From an uncultured Oscillochloris sp. (GTDB lineage: Bacteria > Chloroflexota > Chloroflexia > Chloroflexales > Chloroflexaceae), in contig CAIRFY010000444.1 in the NCBI GenBank assembly GCA_903877945.1, positions 1 through 9,392 on the forward strand: DNA of 9,392 bases. Direction: 5' to 3'. The translations under genes were made by a program, and so were the position numbers. This document shows, piece after piece, positions 1-7,016 of this stretch. Numbering within the stretch: position 1 is the stretch's first letter; every line of letters starts with the position of its first letter. The notes beneath the pieces were generated by a model, which was not told where the DNA came from, ran no database searches, and saw only the letters and a list, made by a program, of their open reading frames with translations.

Positions 1-240
1 CCCCTTGTCCCCTTGTCCCCTTGTCCCCTTGTCCCCGCGTCCCCTTGTCCCCGCGTCCCCTTGTCCCCGCGTCCCCGCGTCCCCGCGACACCGCATCCCC
101 GCATCCCCGCGTCACCGCGTCCCCGCATCCCCGCGTCCCCGCATCCCCGCGTCACCTTGTCCCCGCGTCCCCGCGTCCCCGCGTCCCCGCGTCCCCGCGT
201 CCCCGCGTCCCCGCGTCCCCGCGTCCCCGCGTCCCCGCGT
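1..240. repeat. 30-unit octanucleotide tandem array (CCCCGCGT/CCCCTTGT)
   Basis: Thirty consecutive 8-bp units with no insertion or deletion, in phase from base 1. Units 1-4, 6 and 8 are CCCCTTGT. The middle units (about 81-160) are a mosaic of CCCCGCGT, CCCCGCAT, CCCCGCGA and CACC-starting variants. The last ten units (161-240) are all identical CCCCGCGT. The array is cut by the window start, so its full length is unknown. The minus strand carries regularly spaced G4 tracts, so it could form G-quadruplexes. Long proline/arginine-rich reading frames run across it, but they are by-products of a C-rich repeat without stops. It resembles the short tandemly repeated sequences of cyanobacteria and Chloroflexota in style (recalled, not checked). 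Confidence 0.95.
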
Positions 241-1181
241 CACCCCCGCCGCAGCGTGATAATCGTCGCCTCGGGCGGGCAGCCCAGCCGCAGCGGGATG
301 CCACCAAGGCCCCGGCTCACATAGACCTGGGTATCTCCCACGTAGTCCAGGCCCACCGGGTAGCGCCAGCCGTGGCGCGGCAGGGCAAAGGAGCCCATCC
401 AGGGCAGGCGCATGTGTCCGCCGTGGGTGTGTCCCGAGAGTTGCAGGTTGACGCCGTGGGTCGCCGCCTCGTCGGCCATGTCCGGCACGTGGCAGAGCAA
501 CACGGTAAATCCGTCGGCGGGGGTGCCCTTGAGCGCCGCCGCCAGATCTACCTCGCCCTCCCAGACATCATCCACACCGGCCACGGTCAACTCGGCACCA
601 CGCCAGTGCAGGCGGCGCTGGGTGTTCATCAGGAACTCCACGCCCAGCGGGCGCAGGGCGGCGATCATCTCCGGCAGGCCCTCCCAGTGATCATGGTTGC
701 CCGCGACCGCGTAGATGCCCAGGGGCGCCCGCAGCGGGGCCAGCAGCCCCGGCAAGTCGGCGATATTCCTGTGGTAGCTCACCAGGTCGCCGGTGAGGGC
801 GAGGATGTCCGGGGCCTCGGCGACCATCTGGGCCACCGCCCAGCGCGTATTCTCGGCGGCGAAGCGGTGCCCCAGGTGCAGGTCGCTCAGTTGGCCGATG
901 CGTAGTCCATCCAGAGCGGTGGGCAGGCTGGCAAAGCGCAGGTCAATCCGCTCCAGGCGCGGGTGGCTCGGCTCGTAGAGCGTGGCGTAGGCCGCGCTGA
1001 CCAGCCCCGCCGCGCCGAGGGCCGTCGCCGCCTGCCGTCCGCCCCGTACCAGGGACAGCGCCGCCAACCCGGCGACCCCCGCGCTCACCCCCAGCCAGCG
1101 CGGCGCATAGCGCACCCGCCCCGGCGTCGGCGCGAAGGCGCTCCCATGGCGATCTTTCTTTATAAGTGAGGTATGAGCCAT
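240..1181 (-). CDS. Calcineurin-like metallophosphoesterase, membrane-anchored (YkuE/YaeI-like)
   Basis: A 313-residue metal-dependent phosphoesterase. The five family blocks are present in order: DLH (D100, H102), GD (D132), GNHD (N162, H163), a CH block (H231) and GHTHGG (H251, H253). These supply the ligands of a binuclear metal centre. Two hydrophobic stretches (about 29-45 and 51-69) precede the catalytic domain, so the enzyme is probably held at the membrane. That arrangement matches YkuE/YaeI-type enzymes, some of which act on lipid-linked phosphates such as UDP-2,3-diacylglucosamine; the substrate here cannot be told. The ATG at 1181 is chosen because AAAAGGAGT lies 10 nt upstream. 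An in-frame ATG at 1217 would add 12 residues, but it has no ribosome binding site and overlaps the likely -10 region. The stop codon takes its first plus-strand base from the octamer array, and no terminator lies between gene and array. The gene is divergent from uvrC. Confidence 0.9.
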   Translation of the reverse strand: MAHTSLIKKDRHGSAFAPTPGRVRYAPRWLGVSAGVAGLAALSLVRGGRQAATALGAAGLVSAAYATLYEPSHPRLERIDLRFASLPTALDGLRIGQLSDLHLGHRFAAENTRWAVAQMVAEAPDILALTGDLVSYHRNIADLPGLLAPLRAPLGIYAVAGNHDHWEGLPEMIAALRPLGVEFLMNTQRRLHWRGAELTVAGVDDVWEGEVDLAAALKGTPADGFTVLLCHVPDMADEAATHGVNLQLSGHTHGGHMRLPWMGSFALPRHGWRYPVGLDYVGDTQVYVSRGLGGIPLRLGCPPEATIITLRRG

Positions 1182-1190
1182 CGTTAGGGT

Positions 1191-1199
1191 ACTCCTTTT
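1191..1199 (-). promoter_or_regulatory. Ribosome binding site deciding the phosphoesterase start
   Basis: On the minus strand this reads AAAAGGAGT, a strong Shine-Dalgarno sequence, with 10 nt between GGAG and the ATG at 1181. It supports the shorter of the two in-frame ATG starts. Confidence 0.75.
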
Positions 1200-1215
1200 G
1201 GTGAAGATAGCGTGC

Positions 1216-1227
1216 ATTATCAGTATA
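1216..1227 (-). promoter_or_regulatory. Possible -10 region of the phosphoesterase gene
   Basis: On the minus strand the sequence contains TATACT, overlapped by TGATAAT; either could be a -10 hexamer. Transcription would start about 25-35 nt upstream of the 1181 ATG. No convincing -35 hexamer is visible at the right distance, so the call is tentative. Confidence 0.35.
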
Positions 1228-1293
1228 GTGGGGACGAGGCATCGCTACCTGATGATTTCGTTACAACCCAGTTTGACAGTTTGCCGCCGAACA

Positions 1294-1329
1294 GCCCTCA
1301 CCCCCGGCCCCTGGCTGGGGGGTGAGGGC
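1294..1329. repeat. C-rich inverted repeat between divergent genes
   Basis: Perfect 12-bp arms (GCCCTCACCCCC at 1294-1305 and its complement at 1318-1329) surround a 12-nt loop. The hairpin lies between two divergent promoters, so it does not sit where a terminator would be needed. The sequence has the look of a dispersed genomic repeat of the CCCTCACCCCC type. A regulatory role is possible but not shown. Confidence 0.7.
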
Positions 1330-1379
1330 CGCCCGGCGATCACGTGACGATTGCAACAGCCCTGCCGTCCGCCCTGAGA

Positions 1380-1388
1380 TGCTATAAT
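1380..1388 (+). promoter_or_regulatory. Extended -10 promoter of uvrC
   Basis: TGCTATAAT is a consensus -10 hexamer (1383-1388) preceded by the TGn extension. No good -35 lies 16-18 bp upstream; TTGCAA at 1351 is too far away. Transcription would start near 1395, giving a leader of about 37 nt before the 1432 ATG. The ATG at 1387 lies inside this hexamer and is therefore unlikely to be translated. The same nine bases precede the gene at 7967. Confidence 0.7.
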
Positions 1389-1431
1389 GCTCGGCATTGG
1401 CTACCTCCTCCCAAACCTCCCCTGTGCAGCT

Positions 1432-3387
1432 ATGGATTTCTCCTATACCGCCATCTCCGACCCGGTCGCCTTCGAGGAGCGGCTGCGCGGCGTCCCTGAG
1501 ACGCCCGGCGTCTATCTCTGGAAGGGCGTCGGCGGCACGCTGCTCTACGTCGGCAAGAGCAAGAAGCTGCGCGACCGCATGCGCTCCTATTTCGGCTCGC
1601 CCAAGGGTCTGAGCGGAAAAACCCGTCGTCTGGTCAGCCATATCGCCGACTTCGATATTATCATCACCCAGAGCGAGCTTGAAGCCCTGCTGCTTGAGAT
1701 GAATCTGATCAAGCAGCATCGTCCGCTCTATAATATTCTGCTCAAGGATGATAAGTCATACCCTTTTATCAAGGTGACGGTGCAGGATGAGTGGCCACGG
1801 GTCTTCTCCACCCGCAGCGTAGCCGAGGACGGGGCGCGCTACTTCGGCCCCTACGCCAGCGCTGGCTCGGTCTATACGACCCTCGACCTGCTCAATCGGC
1901 TCTTCGCCTTTCGCCCCTCGTCCAACTGCTCCGACAGTTGGTTCAACGAGCATCGGCGCAAGGGCCGCCCCTGCACGTACTATCAGATGCGTCGCTGTCT
2001 CGGCCCCTGCGTGCCCGGCCTGGTGACGCCGGATGACTACCGCCAGGCCATCGACTCGGTTTGCCGCTTTCTGGAGGGCAAGACCGACCAGATTGTGCGT
2101 GACCTCCGTCGCCAGATGGAGCAGACCGCCGAGGATCTGAACTTCGAGCGTGCCGCCATCCTGCGCGACCGGATCATCGCGATTGAGAAGATCATGGAGC
2201 GCCAGCAGGTGCTGCGCACGGTGGACACCGACCAGGATGTGATCGCCTTTGCCCGTGAGGAGGGCAGCGCGGTGGTGCAGGTGCTCTTTATCCGTGGCGG
2301 CAAGCTGGTCAACGCCGAGCCATTCACCCTCCAAGGCACCGAGGACGAGAGCGACTCGGCCCTGCTCGGCTCCTTCCTGACCCAGTTCTACACTAACGCG
2401 CCAAACATCCCACCCAACCTGCTGCTCGCCGACCACATCGAGGAGCCGCTGATCATCGCCGCGTGGCTGGCCCAGAAGAGTGGCCATAAGGTCGAGATCG
2501 GCGTACCCCGGCGCGGCGAGAAGAAGCAGTTGGTTGAACTGGCCGCGCAGAACGCCCAGCAGAAGCTCCAGGAGCTGCGCGCCCAGTGGCTCAACTCCGA
2601 ACAGCGCGCCGTCGCTGGGCTGTCCGAACTGCGTGACCTGCTGGGGCTGCCTGATATGCCCCGGCGTATCGAGTGCTACGACATCTCCAACACCCAGGGC
2701 ACGCAGAGCGTAGCCAGTATGGTTGTCTTTGAGCGTGGCGAGCCGAAGGTGAGTGCCTACCGCCGCTTTAAGATCAAGACCGTCGAAGGGGCCAACGACG
2801 TGGCCTCCATCCACGAGGTGATCACCCGCCGGTTTAAGCGTGCCGCTGAGAAACTGGGGGACAGGGGGCAGGGGGCAGAGGAATTCGAGGGTACTGATAC
2901 TGACACCTCAGCCCTCAGCCCTCAGCCCTCAGCCCTTAACAAATGGGCCGACCTGCCCGACCTCGTGCTGATCGACGGCGGGCGTGGCCAGCTCAACGCG
3001 GCCCTCGCCGCCCTGCGCGCCCTCACGTTTGAGCATATCCCGGTGGTAGGTGTGGCCAAAGGCGTTGAGCGCAAGCGCTTCGACCTGGTGCGCCCCGACC
3101 ACGAGGATCTGATCGTCCTGGCCCGCGACAGCAAGGCTCTGGGCCTGGTGCAGCGCATTGATGAAGAGGCCCACCGCTTCGCGATCACCTACCACCGCAA
3201 GCTGCGCAGCAAGGCCGCCTTCGCCTCGCCGCTTGAGGAGATCGCGGGCATTGGGCCGAAGCGCAAGAAGGCGTTGCTCAAGGCGTTTGGCTCCCTCGAC
3301 GGCATCCGCAAGGCCAGCGTTGAGGAACTGGCCGCCGTGCCGGGCATGACCAAGAAGGCTGCGGAGGAACTGAAGGGACTGCTATAG
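1432..3387 (+). CDS. uvrC: Excinuclease ABC subunit C (UvrC)
   Basis: A 651-residue dual-incision nuclease of nucleotide excision repair, acting with UvrA and UvrB in the cytoplasm. The N-terminal GIY-YIG domain (about 15-95) has GVY (Y28) and LYVGK (Y39, K42) and makes the 3' incision. Four cysteines (C166, C181, C189, C193) match the UvrC iron-sulfur ligand pattern. A UVR helix pair (about 205-250) contacts UvrB. The RNase H-like domain for the 5' incision keeps its three aspartates: D417 in DISN, D456 in AND and D515 in IDGG. A C-terminal helix-hairpin-helix pair (about 598-651) binds DNA. An unusual low-complexity insertion (about residues 475-503) lies between D456 and D515; it is built from nucleotide repeats but stays in frame. 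The 1432 ATG is preferred because the 1387 ATG is part of the -10 box; no clear Shine-Dalgarno precedes it. No LexA box was recognised. The stop codon abuts that of the convergent kinase. Confidence 0.97.
   Translation: MDFSYTAISDPVAFEERLRGVPETPGVYLWKGVGGTLLYVGKSKKLRDRMRSYFGSPKGLSGKTRRLVSHIADFDIIITQSELEALLLEMNLIKQHRPLYNILLKDDKSYPFIKVTVQDEWPRVFSTRSVAEDGARYFGPYASAGSVYTTLDLLNRLFAFRPSSNCSDSWFNEHRRKGRPCTYYQMRRCLGPCVPGLVTPDDYRQAIDSVCRFLEGKTDQIVRDLRRQMEQTAEDLNFERAAILRDRIIAIEKIMERQQVLRTVDTDQDVIAFAREEGSAVVQVLFIRGGKLVNAEPFTLQGTEDESDSALLGSFLTQFYTNAPNIPPNLLLADHIEEPLIIAAWLAQKSGHKVEIGVPRRGEKKQLVELAAQNAQQKLQELRAQWLNSEQRAVAGLSELRDLLGLPDMPRRIECYDISNTQGTQSVASMVVFERGEPKVSAYRRFKIKTVEGANDVASIHEVITRRFKRAAEKLGDRGQGAEEFEGTDTDTSALSPQPSALNKWADLPDLVLIDGGRGQLNAALAALRALTFEHIPVVGVAKGVERKRFDLVRPDHEDLIVLARDSKALGLVQRIDEEAHRFAITYHRKLRSKAAFASPLEEIAGIGPKRKKALLKAFGSLDGIRKASVEELAAVPGMTKKAAEELKGLL
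2856..2934 (+). repeat. Heptanucleotide repeats forming an in-frame insertion in uvrC
   Basis: Two repeat families sit side by side inside the gene. Three G5 tracts spaced by ACA and CA (2856-2877) form GGGGGCA-type units. Four perfect CTCAGCC units follow at 2907-2934. Between them is a short non-repetitive piece encoding acidic residues (EEFEGTDTDT). Together they encode about 28 residues that UvrC proteins normally lack at this place, in a loop between the second and third catalytic aspartates. The reading frame is kept, so the protein is probably functional. Confidence 0.85.
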
Positions 3388-6300
3388 TCAGATGAGGTTT
3401 TGGATCATCTCGGTGAGCCGCCGTAGGTTGACCGGCTTGGTCATATACTCGTTCGCACCAGCCTCCAGACAACGATCCCGGTCACCGGGCATGGCCAGGG
3501 CGGTCAGCGCGATGATCGGCGTGGCTGCACTGGCGGGCCTCGCCCGTAAGCGGCGGATCGCCTCCAGCCCATCCATCTCTGGCATCTGGATGTCCATCAG
3601 GATCAGCAGCGGCAGTTCCTCAGCGACCCGATCCAGAGCCTCTTGGCCGGTGCGGGCGAAGACCACATCAAACCCCTTGGCGTGCAGATAATCCACCATC
3701 GCCTGGATGTTACCTTCGTTATCTTCGACCAGCAGAACTCGCTGGCCGGATGGCCCAGGCTTAGGTTCCGGCATCACGTGTGCCTGCTGCCCGTCCTCAC
3801 CAACCAGCGCCGCGCGCACGGACTCTCGCAAGGGGGGATTCGTGGGTTCCGCGCCCACCGTGTGCGAGACGCGGTAGGGTAGCGTGATGGTGAAGCAACT
3901 TCCCTGACCGAGCGTACTCTCCACCGTCACGCTGCCACCGTGCAGATTGGCGAGGCGGCGCACGAGCGCCAGCCCCAGCCCGGTGCCTTCGTACTGACGG
4001 CTCAAGCTCGAATCGAGCTGCATAAAGGGCTGGAATAAGCGGGGCATATCGTCGGGCACGATCCCGATGCCGGTGTCTTGCACCATAAAGCGGATCACAT
4101 TCATCGCCGTGTCGATAGTCACATTCAGGCTCACCTGGCCCTTGGCCGGGGTGAACTTGACGGCGTTGCTCAGCAGGTTGACCAGCATCTGCTTCAGCCG
4201 CTTCGGGTCAACCTCCATCTCGGCTATCTGGTCATTCATCTGGAATGTGAGACGGAGCGACTTTTTGATCGCCATCTCCCTGACAAACATCAGGCTCGCC
4301 TGGCACACATCGGCGACCGATACGAGGTCAATCTGAAGATCGAGCCGTCCGGCCTCCACTTTCGAGAGATCGAGGATGTCATTGATCAACATAAGCAGGT
4401 GGTGACCACTGGACATGATCGAGGTGAGCGACTGCCGCTGGTGCTGGCTGAGTGGGCCGTGGATTTCTTCGAGCAGCCCTTCGCTCAGGCCCAGGACTGC
4501 GTTGAGCGGTGTGCGCAGTTCATGACTCATGTTCGCCAGGAATTCGTCCTTGGTTCGCGCTGCCCGTGCGAGTTCGCTATTGGCGCGGCGCAATGTTTCC
4601 TCGGCTTTTTTGCACTCGGTGTTATCGACCAGCGTTGAGCGGCTCATGACGTAATTGCCCTGCTGATCATAAATGGCGGTCGCATCAATCAGGGTGTGAA
4701 ATGTCGTCCCGTCCTTGCGGATACACTCAAATTCAAGGCCGCGCATCGAGCCGCGTTGCTTGAACAGCGCGTACTCCGCTTGGAAGGCAGCCCGGCTCTG
4801 CTGCGTAATAAAATCGGTGAAGGGCCGACCGAGCATCTCATCGTGAGCGTAACCCAGCCATGTCAACTCGGTCTGGTTGACCATACTCAGCGTGCCGTCG
4901 CCATCCAGCGAATGATAGCCGTTCGGGGCGTTATCGTAGAGATCCTGCACTTCAGCAGTACGCTGGCGAACCCGATCCTCCAACGTGCGGTTGAGGTCGA
5001 ACAACTCTTGCTGTGCCATTTTGAGATCATGGATGTCGGTGGAGTTGACCAGCACAAAGATGACACGGCCGGTTTCATCGTGGATCGGCTGCATTGAGGT
5101 GTGATACCAGCGGGGTTCACCAAAAATCGCGCCTTGCCATTCCGAGATCACCTTGCGATCTTGGATGACGACCTGGCGTAGCCGTTCTAATTGGCTCGTT
5201 GCGGCACCGTGCGGGAATACGTCATAGAGCGTTTTACCTATGATATCGTCTGGTGTACACGCGAAGAGGCGCGCCGCCACTTCGTTGATGTACAAAAACC
5301 GGCCATCGGGATCAATGGCGTGGATCGCACTATCCAGACTCTCCATCAGCCCGCGATACCTTTCCTCGCTACGCCGCAGGGCAATCTCGGCCTGTTTATA
5401 TCCGGTAACATCCTGTACGATCCCCATGGCGCTGATTGGTTGCTGCTGCTGATCAACGGTGATCTTCGCCATAACGTGAATCCAGCGCACCTCATCGTGT
5501 ACCAAGATTCGATAATCGACAACGAATGGCGCACCATGCAGGGCTGCCATCCAGGTGGATTGGATATATTCACGGTCGTCAGGGTGAACTATGGACATCA
5601 AATCATGCACCGTATGCATGCCTGCAATCCACGCTATCAGAGTCGAACCTCCTGCCGAGGCCGTAAAACTGCCCGTCTGGAGGTCTGCTGTCCAACTCGC
5701 CAAATTAGCAATCGTCTGGGAATCGGACAGGATCTGCGTACTTCGGTGCAGTGCCTCTTCGGTACGCAGGTACACGACGATATTACCGATCTCCGTGGCG
5801 ATAGTTTCAAGTGCGTGACGGGCAAACTCGGACACGTGCGTCTGCGTATGTGATCCGACATTGATGGCACCGAGGATACGCCCTTGGTAGCGAATAGGAA
5901 TTGAGATGATAGTACGCACTCCTTCTTGCTGAAGGTGCGGCACCGCCTGTATGTCATCGGTGTTGAAATACAGTGGTTTACCCTTAAAGAGCATGCGTAC
6001 ATTCGGCGAATCAACCGTGTAGCGTGACGCTGCCTGGACAAACGTTGCGCCCAGCCCTTGCTGATAGACCAGTTCGATCACCTGCCGATCCTCGTCAAAG
6101 ATGTAGATCCCACCGCAGTCCATGCCCGAGACGCGCAGCGCAATATCAACACACAAGGGCCACGCCGCCTGAGATGAACTGACGGTACCAATAACGCGGG
6201 CCAGATCCCGCTGGGCATACACCACCAGTTCCGTATATTTTCGCTCGGTGATGTCGTGGATAATCAGAAAAAGCACCGATTTTTCCTGAACAGAGATCGG

Positions 6301-6792
6301 AGATGAATAGATCTCCACGATCCGCTCGGTCTCGTCAGCATGTTTATGTGAAAAAATACCATGACCTCGATCCTCACTCATCATTTTTTTGTACTCTGCC
6401 GCAACCTGTTTTGACGATAATGTATTCATGTGTTCAATGTTCATGGTACAGAGAGTTGCTTTGCTATATCCATAGAAATGCTCAGCGGAGTGATTGGCAT
6501 CAAGGATCATGCCCGTTTGCGGATCGATCTGAAGCATGACAGCGCCGTGATATTCAAACATCAGATGAAAGCGCGCTTCGCTGGCCTGGAGCGCATCCAT
6601 CGCCCTGCTATGCTGACGATAGTAGCGGAGATCCTGCGACCGCCAGACCAACACCAGTCCGGCACAGATCGCCACGATTTCAAACTGACGATAGGAAAGG
6701 TAGCCGAACTCCACAATACAAAGCACTAGTAGAACACACACCCATGCGAGGATCACGTAGGATCGCTTCTCTCGCGTATCGTCACTGCTCAT
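3388..6792 (-). CDS. Hybrid sensor histidine kinase with PAS-GAF-PAS3 sensor and C-terminal receiver
   Basis: A 1134-residue hybrid two-component kinase. Two membrane segments (about 11-31 and 37-51) with almost no loop between them anchor it, so sensing is probably cytoplasmic or in the membrane. The sensor array is PAS (about 66-190), GAF (195-345) and three further PAS units (350-473, 473-598, 612-735), with a short coiled coil near 596-615. HisKA has the phosphoacceptor H757 in SHELRTP. The ATPase domain has N872/N876 (N box), DTGIG at 906-910 and GTGLG at 936-940. A linker (976-1015) leads to a receiver with D1024, phosphoacceptor D1067, T1097 and K1119. No Hpt domain and no response regulator gene lie nearby, so its partner is unknown. 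The ATG at 6792 has AGGGAG 9 nt upstream. By eye, the sensory half is richer in A/T than the kinase-receiver half. Ligands cannot be predicted; no haem- or flavin-binding signature was recognised. Confidence 0.95.
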   Translation of the reverse strand: MSSDDTREKRSYVILAWVCVLLVLCIVEFGYLSYRQFEIVAICAGLVLVWRSQDLRYYRQHSRAMDALQASEARFHLMFEYHGAVMLQIDPQTGMILDANHSAEHFYGYSKATLCTMNIEHMNTLSSKQVAAEYKKMMSEDRGHGIFSHKHADETERIVEIYSSPISVQEKSVLFLIIHDITERKYTELVVYAQRDLARVIGTVSSSQAAWPLCVDIALRVSGMDCGGIYIFDEDRQVIELVYQQGLGATFVQAASRYTVDSPNVRMLFKGKPLYFNTDDIQAVPHLQQEGVRTIISIPIRYQGRILGAINVGSHTQTHVSEFARHALETIATEIGNIVVYLRTEEALHRSTQILSDSQTIANLASWTADLQTGSFTASAGGSTLIAWIAGMHTVHDLMSIVHPDDREYIQSTWMAALHGAPFVVDYRILVHDEVRWIHVMAKITVDQQQQPISAMGIVQDVTGYKQAEIALRRSEERYRGLMESLDSAIHAIDPDGRFLYINEVAARLFACTPDDIIGKTLYDVFPHGAATSQLERLRQVVIQDRKVISEWQGAIFGEPRWYHTSMQPIHDETGRVIFVLVNSTDIHDLKMAQQELFDLNRTLEDRVRQRTAEVQDLYDNAPNGYHSLDGDGTLSMVNQTELTWLGYAHDEMLGRPFTDFITQQSRAAFQAEYALFKQRGSMRGLEFECIRKDGTTFHTLIDATAIYDQQGNYVMSRSTLVDNTECKKAEETLRRANSELARAARTKDEFLANMSHELRTPLNAVLGLSEGLLEEIHGPLSQHQRQSLTSIMSSGHHLLMLINDILDLSKVEAGRLDLQIDLVSVADVCQASLMFVREMAIKKSLRLTFQMNDQIAEMEVDPKRLKQMLVNLLSNAVKFTPAKGQVSLNVTIDTAMNVIRFMVQDTGIGIVPDDMPRLFQPFMQLDSSLSRQYEGTGLGLALVRRLANLHGGSVTVESTLGQGSCFTITLPYRVSHTVGAEPTNPPLRESVRAALVGEDGQQAHVMPEPKPGPSGQRVLLVEDNEGNIQAMVDYLHAKGFDVVFARTGQEALDRVAEELPLLILMDIQMPEMDGLEAIRRLRARPASAATPIIALTALAMPGDRDRCLEAGANEYMTKPVNLRRLTEMIQNLI

Positions 6793-6801
6793 GGAATATT
6801 G

Positions 6802-6807
6802 CTCCCT
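6802..6807 (-). promoter_or_regulatory. Ribosome binding site of the hybrid kinase
   Basis: The minus strand reads AGGGAG, 9 nt before the ATG at 6792. This supports the start chosen for the kinase. Confidence 0.65.
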
Positions 6808-6827
6808 ACAGCGAAGGTTCTAGTGGC

Positions 6828-6836
6828 AATATAGCA
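6828..6836 (-). promoter_or_regulatory. Possible extended -10 promoter of the kinase at a MITE-like end
   Basis: The minus strand reads TGCTATATT, which is TGn plus a 5/6 match to TATAAT. Most of it belongs to the terminal inverted repeat of the adjacent 102-bp element, and the last two bases come from flanking DNA. Transcription would start near 6821, about 29 nt before the ATG. No -35 match is visible. The first seven bases equal those of the uvrC and 7920 promoters. Confidence 0.4.
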
Positions 6837-6931
6837 ATCCTCTTGGGGTTGTTGTGTGGAGTCAAGGCTTTAGCCGGATAAGGCCGCCTAAAGGCTCGAC
6901 TCCTCTTCACAACCCGGATAGGATTGCTATA
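6830..6931. mobile_element. 102-bp MITE-like inverted-repeat element
   Basis: The ends are a perfect 12-bp inverted repeat (TATAGCAATCCT at 6830-6841, complement at 6920-6931). The arms extend inward without gaps to about 48 bp each, with roughly 38 matching positions and a 6-nt loop near 6878-6883. There is no coding capacity. Ends beginning with TA are compatible with a TA-targeting (IS630/Tc1-like) MITE, which is an inference; no longer target duplication is visible. Alternatively it is a stable RNA hairpin in the leader region between the isomerase and kinase genes. Confidence 0.55.
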
Positions 6932-6934
6932 GCG

Positions 6935-6975
6935 CTGAGCGAAGCGTCCCGACCGGGATTCTTCGCTTCGCTCAG
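6935..6975. repeat. REP-like palindrome
   Basis: A perfect 12-bp inverted repeat (CTGAGCGAAGCG at 6935-6946, complement at 6964-6975) has a 17-nt interior that itself contains TCCC-GACC-GGGA, so a two-step hairpin can form. It starts 4 bp after the MITE-like element and ends about 40 bp beyond the isomerase stop. No T-run follows on the minus strand, so it is not a classic intrinsic terminator. The right part resembles widespread repeats containing CTTCGCTTCGCTCAGAATGA (recalled). Confidence 0.6.
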
Positions 6976-7016
6976 AATGACAGGACGCTTCACAGCGTTA
7001 CTTCTGCGGTATGACG

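Noticed and set aside
5..905. Long proline/arginine-rich open frames on the plus strand across the octamer array
   Set aside because: They arise from a C-rich repeat without stops, and the longest continues antisense to the phosphoesterase. No ribosome binding site or family features.
1182..1217. Upstream ATG extending the phosphoesterase by 12 residues
   Set aside because: No ribosome binding site before it, whereas AAAAGGAGT is well placed before the ATG at 1181.
1387..1431. Upstream in-frame ATG extending UvrC by 15 residues
   Set aside because: The ATG overlaps the TATAAT of the likely promoter, so it would lie upstream of the transcript start; UvrC homology begins after 1432.
1756..2814. 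Long minus-strand open frame opposite uvrC
   Set aside because: It is the antisense shadow of a clear UvrC coding region in GC-rich DNA and shows no recognisable domain.
4078..5853. Plus-strand open frames opposite the kinase (for example 4078-4638 and 5191-5853)
   Set aside because: Antisense to well-conserved kinase and PAS domains, with no convincing starts.
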